Shown: piece by piece, positions 37,671 through 50,700 of the stretch | Position numbering within the stretch: position 1 is the stretch's first letter | Layout of the letters: every line of letters begins with the position of its first letter | Assembly (NCBI GenBank): GCA_963995525.1 | Contig: OZ023214.1 | Coordinates: 45,791,987 to 45,855,986 of the forward strand | Length of the DNA stretch: 64,000 nucleotides | Direction of reading: 5' to 3' | Origin: Escarpia spicata | Lineage: Eukaryota > Annelida > Polychaeta > Sabellida > Siboglinidae | The notes under the pieces: generated by a model | Told to the model about the DNA's origin: nothing | Database searches by the model: none | The model's input: only the letters and a program-made list of their open reading frames with translations | Made by a program: the position numbers and the translations under genes

Positions 37671-40600
37671 GACGCTCATCATCAAATTAGGTTTGCGAAC
37701 ATAGCTTGATGTGCTAGGTACCTACTACATGAAGCTAGGACCTACACTATATCCTTAGCAACACGGAGTTAGGCCATACGTGGAGATTGGACTTACGCTA
37801 CATTTCCGTTGACTCACACCAGGCGCATCCTCGACTCGATGTTCTTCCAACTCGCTGTTTTAAGTTTCCAATAAGACCTTCTACGTGAAGTTGTGAATGG
37901 CATGTTGTTCAGGATTAAAAATAGGCTGGTGGTGCGCAACACAAAAAACACTAGTAACAAAAGTACAACAAATAAATTTGTTGAATAATGATCACGTATC
38001 GATATGGGAACAGCCTCTAATAATATCAAATGTTTTAGACCCTCTGTCTGCTGAACAATGGTTCGTCTTTAATTTTAAATAGAAACGTATACCGTTATAA
38101 ATTATATTGGACCTCTCCGCAAAACTTACGCAGACGTTTAAATTAATTTGTAGATTTAAATTTAATAGGTCGGCCCTTAAACTACTGTACTTATCCTTTA
38201 CAGTTTCTAGTAACTTGTTGTGGTTTTGTTCTTGTTTAATTTTAGCAGTGGCCGGATCGTCAACTTCGTGGTTATCTTCGGTTAACGTTTGCGTTGCGTT
38301 TCCTAGGGGCGCTTCGACGTCATTCCCGTGCAGTCATATGTCTGAACCAGTAGGGATTATTCGTGAATCTTATCGTTAAACATAGTGGAAAATAAATATA
38401 ATTTGCCATGTTGATTTACAATTCCACAATTTTATTAGCCGACTTCCTCGTCGAAGTTATACTAGCGTTAAGTTCCGGGGAACCAGGCCGTGTAGCCTCT
38501 ATGTAAGTGACGTCACGGTTGATTACGTCATCGGAAAATGGATGATTCCACGAACATCCGCAACTGATCACTTTTTCATTATATCTCACTCTTCTGTCCG
38601 TCTGTCCGTCTGTATGTCTGCATGGCTGTCTGTCTGTATGTTTGTTTGTTTGTTTTTGTTTTTTTCTCTCTCTTTCTCTCTCTCTCTAGCGATCTGCCCC
38701 CCCCCCCCCCCTCTCTCTCATTCACTCTCTCTCTTTGCGAACCCAAATCACAGACAAATAATCGCTATTTATTAAGATAATGTTGGGTTATGAAACATCG
38801 TATTGTAGTATTTGTTATATACACTTAAGCACTATACTCATATGTTGAGAGTTTGGTCGATAGTTCACCTGATTGGTGACGTACGTTCTAGGCGTACGTC
38901 TGTGTTTCGTATTGTTGGGAATGGAACCACATTCACCCAGCGTGTGATGAGGGCGACAAACAGTACTGCCATAGAACGGAGCCTAAATAATCGAAGTAAC
39001 TGAAATAGTATAATAGCCTCCCTTGGGGGAGAATGCGACGTCACTTCGAAAATTAGGAGAAAAAACAGCGAATATTTTATACCGTTTTATATTTGTTACT
39101 ACCAATTCCAAACTATAAGCGGCCTTGATTGCCAAATGTCTCAGAAAACAGCTCCAATACATGGTACACACTCATCTAAACGCGTTAATAATTGTACATC
39201 GCTGAACGCCTTTTTTCAAAATCAAAGTAACATGTGTTTTAATCATAAATAAACGCGTAAATACCACACAATTTATGTAAACGCATATTTCGAATGAGCG
39301 GCCAGCGCTGCTCTGTCCACAACTTCGTGAGGCCGGTGTTACACGTGGATGACATCATCGACGTGCAAGTCTCTGTCTGTCTTGGGGCACAGTTTTGATC
39401 TTACTGTGCCGATGTGGCTCAAGTATGAGCCGATCTAATACACCTTCTTGACTACGAATACACCGGACAATACATGTATGCGTGTATGGTTGCCTGCAAA
39501 GACAACCGACTGTGGTGAACATACATGCCTCTGGCACAGGTGATGACTGTGTACAGCTTAAACGTTTGACAAATGTTTGACCGACCCGGAGAACACACGC
39601 GAATGTTCAGTCAGCCGCATGAAACAAGTTATTCTGTACCACTGAATCATAGTCCTTCAGTCGCCCACTCGTGTTTTTCTATCTGTTGTCTTTTTGAGAG
39701 TTTCATGAATGAACAGCACAATGTCGTTTCTGCTTCTTTCACCATTCACACTGATTGAGCGGTTAAATGCTAAAGAAGCGGTAACAACTCCGACAGTTGC
39801 ACGAAGGTTCTTGTTGCATACACCGTCTGTGAAGCGGGTATGTCTTGTTCGATCTCCCGTCTCTCTGGTAAAGGTAGGTGTTGCAAACGTCTTCTGTGTG
39901 GTGGGCATTTCACGTTCGTCCCTCGTATCACTGCAGCGCCGAATTCACTGCAATTAATAGTAGGACGTTCATTACATTCAAACGACAGCCGCGATTTTAA
40001 TGGTGTTGCTCTTAAAGGGAGATGGTTTGTTCCGTTACATGGTGCTTTGTCCATGACCAGTGACCGTTATCAGCAGGCAGTTTGCTTTACTGCTAAAACC
40101 ATCCCACGTCCGTTCTAGTGTCAATGCAGTTATTTACAATCTAACCGTTTTGCATAAATTTCTCGGAAGGAACATTCAAATTGCGAGCACTGTTTCGGGC
40201 TAATTACACGCCATCTAGCGGACAACATACCTTTATCAAATTGATTCTTCTCTCAACAACTTTATAGTAATTAATAAAGAAGATGAATATACTATCTCCT
40301 TTTAAGACCTTGATCTTTGCATATGGAGTCCGTATACCGAGAAGACACAGTATATGGAAACATATCTTAAAGACATCTTTCAAATTTGTATTTTTCATGA
40401 AATTGTTATGGTTGCTCCCCAAGAAAACACAGTAGTCCTGGGAGATTTGAACCAATAAAAAATTCAAAAAAATGTATATCGAAATCTCCTTAATGTACCA
40501 AAGTCACAATCACAATGTGAGTGTTGCCATCTTAGATTTAAATATACCTGGAATAATTACTTATGGTGTAACTAAAGTTGTTATTCGGCTCTCCATCGAA

Positions 40601-40850
40601 ACGACTATTACACCGATGGTCTGAAAGACTACTGTTTCATGCCGAGAGTTAATCTGTCCACCGTGTTAACCATGATGTAACCCTGTTGTGTCTCACTACC
40701 ACATTCAAACAGAGCGAAAGTAATCGGTAGTTTTGAAACGTGGTGCTGGAGGAAGGTGCTTTGTTTTCCGTGAATGGAAAGGAGAACAAACAAGGCCGCC
40801 ATCGAAGAAACCAAATTCTGGTTTGTTAAGGCAATTTGTTTGTTGAATTG
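37671..40850. other. Non-coding spacer in copy A
   Basis: Contains TG/TC simple repeats at about 38595-38745 and short frames at 38107 and 39573. The frame at 39573 is broken relative to its copy at 57532. A TGACGTCA palindrome lies near 38508. No exon was recognised except possible terminal coding text of the minus-strand locus at 40629-40690. Confidence 0.4.
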
Positions 40851-40945
40851 TTAGTGGCCGGATAAACGCATACAAATTGGACCATATATGTACAATGTCA
40901 TGACGAATCCGTTTAAAGGGGGCTCCACGTCAAATGTTGTGTCCT
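40851..40945 (+). repeat. Left terminal inverted repeat of the transposon
   Basis: Starts TTAGTGGCCGGATAAACGCA. Matches the complement of 43998-44088 through GGGGGCTCCACGTCA at 40919-40933. A TA-rich microsatellite begins just inside it. Confidence 0.8.
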
Positions 40946-40959
40946 TGATGTATATGTAT

Positions 40960-40970
40960 GTATCTATCTA

Positions 40971-41023
<53 letters not shown>

Positions 41024-41122
41024 GTATCTATATATATATATATATCTATATATATATGTATATATATATATATATGTATCTATATATATATATCTATATA
41101 TATATGTATATATATATATATG

Positions 41123-41153
<31 letters not shown>

Positions 41154-41195
41154 GTATATATATATCTATATATATATATATATGTATAAATGTGT
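40960..41195. repeat. TA/TATG microsatellite inside the transposon
   Basis: About 230 bp of TATA with regular ATGTAT and ATCTAT interruptions, just inside the left terminal repeat. Long Tyr-Ile frames here are artefacts. Confidence 0.95.
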
Positions 41196-41636
41196 GTATA
41201 TAATTATGTACGTATGCATGTATGTGAGCATGTATGTATATCTTTGATCTTGAATGTTGAGGTCAAATATTTGTTTCTCAAAAACATTCCTGTTTTTGTT
41301 TATATGATAATAACGATAATGAACCTGATATTTTTTCAGTACCATCGCTGTTTTTGTACGCATGCATGCCGGATCCAAATCTGATGTTGTGTTCTTGATC
41401 ATTAATGTTAAGGTTATCAGTCACCTGGTAATATCAAGGTAAAATGGCCATGACAGGGACATTTGTATTATTCAGCAGGGCGACTGTTTTTGTGTGTAAA
41501 TATGCAAGCTAAGTTTATATGCTGGTCTACATTGTTTTACTTCACGGCCTACTTCTAAATAGGTAACATTAATTAACGGGGATTAGTAGCGTTTTGATGA
41601 TGCTGTCAGCCACCTGCCGGACTCGAGACAAACGCG

Positions 41637-43405
41637 ATGCTAGACGCCATTAAACGTAAGTTCATAATACGTCGCCTGCATGGAAGCACTTGTGTTCGTG
41701 TTCTTCAGCCTCGACCACATGGACTACAATTGATGGGTCAGCGTTCACATGGAGAACATGAAGACATTGCCCTATGCAGCGTTGACGATGTTCACACAAG
41801 GCGATTGGGTAGTGCCCAAAACGATTCGCCGGTTCTCAGCAATGCCCGTCGACAAGGCGCACGAACAGGCAAATGAAGGCGTGAAGAGGAAAGGAGGCAT
41901 CATCGGTCTCCTTAAAAACGCAGCAGCTGTTCAAAGATGGCTCCTCGCGGGACCAGATTTAGCACGACTCCTGCAAGAATTTGAAACACAGATATCACCC
42001 GCAGCACAAACAACAACTAGCGAGATGCACCACGAAGAAACCTTGGCTACTCAGCTAAAGTTCCATACCGATGTGTCTGCAATTGTCGGTGCCATTCGGC
42101 AAACACGGAAATCCCTTCGAGCTTGAGTGAAGCAGTGTGGTTATGCTCCACAGCCAAGGAAGCGCTCCAGGGTCCATGGTGGAGACCATACAGAAGCTGG
42201 AGACTGTGGGCCAGGCACAATACGAGACATTCCAGTTAAATGTCTTACACGAAAGGAGCACACTTTTCATCACCTCGATCAAGAGAAACGGCTTTCCCCG
42301 TTAGTAAAACCGAAGCTGGTGAAGAAGAAAGGCAAGCAGCTGTCGAACAACAAGCTTGAAATTAACAACCAGGGAGAAGCGCGGAACTGTGGAAAAGTGC
42401 GAGTTACATGACAAGCCAAGGTTCCAAAGAATTGGCTAGAGTTCCTGCGGGACTAAAAAACAAAGAGGATCTATTCACGTTTCTCGGAGAAGCGATCCAG
42501 ACGGAGCAATGGCCGGAAGACAAGATGGTGTGCGTGACAACTGGTAACAGTGTAGCTGCTCATGGGACAGTCATTGATGAATTGTGTTCGCACGAGGAGG
42601 CAGACACGCGTGTAGTGTACAACTCACTACACTCTCTTCAGCAAGGGGCGAAGACAGTCGTAGTGCGCACTGTAGACACGGATGTTGTCGTCATCTTCGT
42701 TGGATTGTTTAACGACCGTTGATAACTTCCAACTGTGGATGGCATTCGGTTTAGGGCGAAGCTTCAGAAACATACACGTCAACGTCGTTTCTGACAGCCT
42801 TGGAGAGCGGAAGGCTAAGGGACTCCTGATGTTCCATGCCGTGACGAGCTGTGATGTAGTTTCAGCGTTCCATGGCGTGGGGAAAAGGTCTGCTTGGAAA
42901 GATTGGTGTGAATTTCCTTATGTGACAAACGCATTTGTAACCATAGTGAGGTCATCGTTTGCCAAGTTAGACGTGGCTAGTCCAGAATTTACGTTGATAG
43001 AGAAGTTCTTCATCCCAATGTATGACATGTCAAGTGCAGCAACGTCTGTTAACGAGGCAAGACGAGGCTTTTCATGAAGAAAAACTACGCCTTCGATCGT
43101 CTGCTACCAACAGAGGATGCATCGCTGCAAAACGTCAGGCGCAGCATCTACCAGGCAAGCATAATTTAAGGTCTTTGAGTTGTGTAGTTCGGCCGGATGT
43201 GCCGTCCCCAAATGACTTTGCATGGATGTTCGAGGATGGGAGATAGTCTCCTCTTCGGTCAACGCTTCCTGAAGCTACAAAGGCGTGCCTGGAGCTTTTG
43301 AGGTGGTGATGCAAAAGCGGAAAGCCTTATGGAGCGCACTGCACGTGCTCAAAAGCTGACCTTCCGTGCACGGACATTTGCACGTGTTATTGTTTCGAGA
43401 AGTGA
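41637..43405 (+). pseudogene. Broken gene of an uncharacterised transposon-linked animal family
   Basis: Pieces in several frames follow one order: DWVVPKTIRRFSAMPVDKAH and QRWLLAGPDLARLLQEFE (41800-41990); MVETIQKLETVGQAQYETF (42178-42235); SHEEADTRVVYNSL then VVVRTVDTDVVVIFVGLF (42590-42710); WMAFGLGRSFRNIHV, GLLMFHAVTSCDVVSAFHG (42735-42880); PSPNDFAWMFEDGR (43200-43245); and a Cys-rich end AHCTCSKADLPCTDICTCYC before TGA at 43403. I recognise this order from many uncharacterised proteins of corals, molluscs and fish. EEAD with TVDTDVVV resembles the acidic motifs of XPG/FEN-type nucleases. At least four frameshifts and internal stops (near 42125 and 43293) break it. The N-terminus appears short. 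Confidence 0.7.
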
Positions 43406-43540
43406 CAAGTGATTAGGTGACCTGCCGTGCACGGACTGTTTTATGTGTTCCTCTGTCGAGAAGGGCAAGTGATTAGCTGGCTTGTCGTGCACGGACCTTT
43501 GCACGTGTTCTTGTGTTGAGAAGTGACAAGTGATTATTGT
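43360..43540 (+). repeat. Three tandem 60-bp units over the stop codon
   Basis: Units begin at 43360, 43421 and 43481 and share CCGTGCACGGAC, then a GTGTT-TTGT-GAGAAG core ending in AAGTGATTA. The first unit holds the Cys-rich C-terminus and stop of the broken gene. The others are the same sequence repeated into the 3' region. AATAAA follows at 43555. Confidence 0.85.
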
Positions 43541-43997
43541 TGGCTTGGGCGACGAAATAAAAATGTAAAAACAATACTTACGTACATATTTACTAGTATA
43601 GTATAGCCACGCACACCCGCGAAAATATATGTGTGGGGGTGTTGTGCGCACGCCTGTGCGCGCTTATATGTGGGTAGCATGCATGAATAAATGCACATTC
43701 ATACGTAACAAACAACGATGTTATTGAATATATATATATATATATATATAACTTTCAGTAATATTTGACCTTGACATTTAGGGTAAATCTGTATAGTATA
43801 CACAATGTGATGTTTTTGGTGATACAAAATTTGACCTTGACATTGAAGGTAATGGACACTCATACATGCACACATACATGCATACATACATACTAACACA
43901 CATACATTCGTACGCATATACTAAAACAGATATTGTATTTAAAAAAGTTACATTTCATTTTCAGTAACATTTGACCTTGAAATTCAAGGTCAAAGAC

Positions 43998-44088
43998 ACA
44001 CAAATCTGACGTGGAGCCCCCTCTAATCGGATTCGTCGTGAAAGTTTACATATATGGACCAATTGTCATGCTTTTATCCGGCAAGTAA
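43998..44088 (-). repeat. Right terminal inverted repeat of the transposon
   Basis: The complement begins TTACTTGCCGGATAAAAGCA. Just inside, palindromic TTTGACCTTGA-ATTCAAGGTCAAA motifs lie at 43968-43993 with related ones at 43760 and 43833; left-side relatives lie near 41244 and 41393. Confidence 0.8.
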
Positions 44089-45690
<1,602 letters not shown>

Positions 45691-45994
45691 TACTGTGCTT
45701 TCATCATCTCGTCGCCTTTTATGCAGGACCTGCAACACACTCAACTATACCTGCAGCAAATTAAGCATCAACGCGTCTGCTCAACAAAGGCTGAGGTAGA
45801 CACATGGAGCATATACAAACATTAAGCAACAACAACAACATCAACAAACAACAACAACAACAAACATGCATATTCAGAAAAAGCAAAAAACTGACGTGCA
45901 TTCTGAGATGCCAGTTACACTCTTTCAAATTGTGCATCAACGGAAATAATAAATCAACGCCGATAAGACATCCATACGAACTTGATATATTTAC

Positions 45995-46116
45995 AAGAAG
46001 TGGCTGTTGTATGGCATTCCCCACGTATTATGGCGATGCCTATCATACGCTTTCCGTTATACGGTTCCATATCGATAATAGAACGGTTTCCTCCTTTCAG
46101 GTGAATCGTGTTAACA
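45995..46116 (-). CDS. YWTD gene 2 exon 7
   Basis: 122 bp, phase 2 in and phase 1 out, TTTCTTTCAG acceptor, GTAAAT donor. Encodes [20 protein letters not shown], then [20 protein letters not shown]. It is 9 bp longer than gene 1 exon 7, in frame. Copy in 60359-60480. Confidence 0.7.
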
Positions 46117-47651
46117 CTGAAAGAAAATATATTGATAGTTATCAAAGCGCTTGGTTCGTATGTCACACAGGTATACATATACGTGGCCTAAAGACTACGG
46201 CGAAGGCAGAAGAAGAACAACAACAACAATAGAAAGAGCAATTGGGTGAGAAGAATTGGGAGAGCAGTGAATAGCTAAGCGAAGAATGGAGGGGCTGAGG
46301 GTAGAGGTTGATGTGAAAGAAAGTGTCAGGAAGAAACTGTTGAGGAGTTGGTTAAAATCAGTGGACTGGACAGGTGGAATGAACGGGAAGGTATCAGCTA
46401 GCGAAGAAGCCGGACACCCTCAATGTGGAATGTGAAAAGATAAAAGAAAAATACAACCCAGATGGGAGGATTGTGTAAAGAAACACGTGGCTGTGTTGCT
46501 ACAGGAGTGGAGAATGAGAACGACAGTTAGGGGTGAATGGAGGTCGGTGGTGGATGCGACGGTGCAGGTGACGGGGAAAAACAGTAGAAGACCAATTTTG
46601 AGGCAAATATCGCACCGGACTACAGAGAGAAAGAGGAGGGTATCGGCAACATTAACGATATGACAGCCTTGTTGTGCTTCTCGCGAATTGCACAGCACAT
46701 CGGATACGTTACAGCTTGGAATACTTCCCTACGTACACTTTAATGGAAACACGTTATGCAATGCACTGACATATGCCCAACGCATTGTTGCAAACAATGG
46801 GCCAGTGCTGCTGCATAGTAAACTATGCAGCAACGGCCTGTCATTATAGGTCTGGCGATAACGAATCATCACTATCAGTTCACAATAGCAACGTCATCCT
46901 ATGACGAATTATACATACTCCGTTGACATTGACAACTAACACCAACAACATGAAACGAAGGGGGACGTCTCTGTTGGGTTCACAAAACACGTACCTCTTC
47001 GGGTCGGTTTGTGTGTAATAAACAACATCGTTTTCAACTTGTATTGACGATGGACGGCCGGTAGTGTTGTACACTTCTCGATTGTCACCGTTGTAGTCTG
47101 AGCATTCTACGGTCAGTTTAGCTGTAATGCGAAAGTTCGATGAAAAAACAACAACGATTTGATTAATTAAACAAGCATAAATTATCGTTTATGGAGTATA
47201 TATCCTGTTCAACAGGTGTGAGTTACTGGACAAACGAGAGAAAAGCATCCTGCGTTACTTGCTCAACTTATGTAGTATTTCATCCACTTAAGGTGGTGAC
47301 ATGGTGGCTTCGGGTTGACACGGCATTTATAAACGAGATTACCCGGTCACTGTCATTGACGAAGATCTATCGTGTTTACGGCCAGATACTCATTCATTCA
47401 GCTGAACAGAGCCAGAATATAAAGAAATACTTTTAATTCGTTACTTTACTTAAGTAGACAAGTTTACTTTTCTTGGGTAACGAAGTTAATTTCTACAAGT
47501 TCGTTTACTTGTAATGAAGTACAATTAAGGTGTCCTTTTCTGAATGTAATGAAGTATCCATAATTTATGCGTTAACATTTTTTTGAACTTCCAAGATGTT
47601 TCCTACAAATTATCTGTACCGAAACCTATAACTGTTTGCCCAGGGCACAGA

Positions 47652-47738
<87 letters not shown>

Positions 47739-50700
47739 ACGAGTACAACAAGTGGTAATATTTTCTGATTCGCTGATTTATTACCATTAGCCGGCATGAT
47801 TGCCATGTGATTTACAAGTTGCAAAACAAAACGTCAAGCCATTAAATTAGAAAAGTACGTTTGTGTTTACTTCAAGTACAGTTGTTTACTTTTTACTTGT
47901 ACTTCAAAAACATTTTTTAAGAAGTAGTTTTACTTGAGTAGCTTTTTTCCTAGTTATTTGTACTTTTACTCAAGTACAAAATAACTGTACTTCTATCACC
48001 TATGAATGACTTGGAACACCGTAGCGAGAACGAACTTGCACACGAGTCGAAACGGCAGTTCGACGATTCGAACCAGGTATCTCTAGATTGCGAGCCCGAT
48101 GCTTTTATTGTTACGGCAGCCCTCTCCACATAGAGGTAGGTAACCAATGGAAATAGTTGTACTTTCCCTTATAAAGGTACACATTGGTGATATGACTTAG
48201 AACGCCATATACAAGCCTTGTCGTTAAATTAACTCGTCTGGCAACAGGGACTTTAATCCACGAACACAGGACTTGTGAAAAACTTACAATAGTCAGTCCA
48301 ACAGATCTTGTTGTTGTCGGTGTTGCCATTAATTGCCAGATCATTTCGCCTGTTCGTATCTGCTGACACAATCTCTATGTATCCACTTCCATCAAGGTTA
48401 GCTCGGTAGATGGATCGTCTCCATACAAGAAACAACAGTCTGAAAAGATGTATTTGACGGTTGATTGACTGTCCTGTTACACGGAATCACCCTGGGTGGT
48501 AATTTGTAGAAGGAAGTTCACTTAATTGACAGGTTCAGCTGTGAGAAAATGGCGACCGCGCTGAACACAAAATGGCGCATTGCGATAAAACAACCGGCGT
48601 CAGTTGTAATGCTAACTAAACAAAAATAAAACTACAAACAATGTTTCGGGTTTAATAAATGCAATTTTACACTGGAACATCTATATTACGGTCACCCTCT
48701 GGACTGGGCAAAACTGGCCTGAATAGCGAGGTGATCGAATTAGTGGAATTAATTTCCTATACGTTACTGTTACAAGAATAATTTTGGACCATCAAAAGGT
48801 GGGCTTAATTGCGATGTGGCCGTATTACCGAGGTAGCTATATTTCACGGTGTCACTGTGAAATATTTTGCATAATAGTTGACCCAGGTAATGACTGATTC
48901 ATTCGGTTAAGAGAAATATTAAAAGAAGCACATTTTTAAAATGCCCGTGTTCTTGTTTGTGACAGGCCTTAGAAACCGCAACGTGCCAAATATACTCCAA
49001 CCGATATGCGATGGAATGGACTAATATAGCATTAACAAAACAGCAGCGTCCAAAGAAAAGAAAGGTAAACTAACATCACAAATTAAAATGTAAATGTTAA
49101 GATGTATACACGTATAAATTCATCGGCTACCTCTCCTTCAAATCCAGCGCGATGCCCCTAGGGTGGCCAGTGGCATTGATGAGAACTTGTCTTCCACTTC
49201 CGTCTACGTTGACCGTTTCGACCACCTCGCCGTCGAAGTGTGAGAAGAACAACTTGCCTTGTATCGGGTCAACAGCCAGTCCGGGTAACCGGGTCGAATC
49301 TAGAGTGAACGCAAAAAATAATAACCAAGAATTCCATTGCTACTTAGATACCAACCCGCCAAAACTCCCCCTACTCTCCCGATCCCTTGCCAGAGTGGCG
49401 ACCTAGTCACTTAATTAGTACCCCCTTCTCCCGGAGTGGCGACCTAGTCACTTAGTTAGTACCCCCTTCTCCCGGAGTGGCGACCTAGTCACTTAGTTAG
49501 TACCCCCTTCTCCCGGAGTGGCGACCTAGTCACTTAATTAGTACCCCCTTCTCCCGGAGTGGCGACCTAGTCACTTAGTTAGTCCCCCTTCTCGACTACT
49601 TGTTGTATAATAATAATAATATTATTATTATTACATATTACTTATTTCGCATCAACGTTCTCGGAAAATCCGGGCTCAGTGCCGCAACAAAACCAAAAGA
49701 TAAAGCGTCCTCATACTCATGTACATAGCAAAAGTCGTCAACTGCTGGGTGGAATTGCTAAGAAGCTAAGGAGGATATGCAGTATTACATATATAGGTAT
49801 TTAAAAGAGGGCGAAAGTGAATTGTAATTCCTGCTGATTTCCATGGTGAAATGAAACTTTATTTCCTACTGATTTCCATCTTTCCCCCTCGCACCTCCGC
49901 GATCCTCTCCCACTCTCGTCTGTTCACTGAACCCCTTCGAGAGATCTCTTAGTACTATCTCTCCATCTTTATTTCGGACTTCCTCTTCTCCTTCTTCTGT
50001 TTCTAGTGTTCTCCTTGTCAAATCTGTTCGGTAACATGTCTGTATTCGTCATGCGCATCGATATGAGCCAATAACTACTTTCATTATCAACTGTTTCCTC
50101 ATTACGATTTCTTTGAGTAATTCCCGCATCTTCGGTCTTCTCATTATGCAAATTCTGAGAATCCGGTTGTTCTATGTGTATTAGCCTCTCTTTCCGTCTC
50201 TCGGTGCAATATTCCCAATCCACGTATACAAGCTGAAACGGTATAACCTCCACAAATGTTCCCTTTAGACGTCACCTGCATAACACTGAGTTACACTAAT
50301 GATATTTCTCCACGAAACCACTGGCATCGTCGAAGCAGTAACACATCTAAACAAATCGGTGAGTTGTGGTAGCGCGGTATAGCGCCGGACTGTCGAGCGA
50401 GAGGACGTTGATTCGATTCCACCTGCCACCGTATCGAAACTTAGTCAATTTTGTTCACCTCGCGTTGTCAGTGTCTTTCCGAAGAAACACTAAAAACCGT
50501 TCGTCCCTTCTATCCGGTGCCCATGGCAGGTGAAGCAAAATACTCCCAGCGGCTGGAGTTGCTTCCCGGTCGGGCGTGTGAGAGACGCCGAGCAGGCAGT
50601 GTATACACTGTATCATTGGACCCACTGGGTCCTATATGAATTTACATACATATATAAAAAATGTTGACATTATTACAGAGCACGTAATAATCAACTTGAC

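Larger units (their letters stand above)
40851..44088. mobile_element. DNA transposon with about 100-bp terminal inverted repeats
   Basis: The left end (40851-40945) and right end (43998-44088) are reverse complements over about 90-100 bp with some 85 percent identity, sharing GCCGGATAAA, TTGG-CCATATATGTA, ACGAATCCG and GGGGGCTCCACGTCA. Inside are subterminal palindromes built on TTGACCTTGAAATTCAAGG and a broken gene (41637-43405). The 58.6-kb duplicate lacks the element. TA flanks both ends but a target duplication is not settled. The gene's acidic nuclease-like motif suggests Academ-type elements; that is inference. Confidence 0.75.

Noticed and set aside
40888..41247. Tyr-Ile-rich frames, also at 47583-47824, 53368-53602 and 63638-63946
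   Set aside because: Artefacts of TA/TATG microsatellites.
46420..46698. [12 protein letters not shown] frame as a real terminal exon of gene 2 (also 60777-61061)
   Set aside because: It resembles the ETQQGYITVNAVDG frame at 58553 only over a short stretch and lies against a LINE relic; likely repeat sequence.
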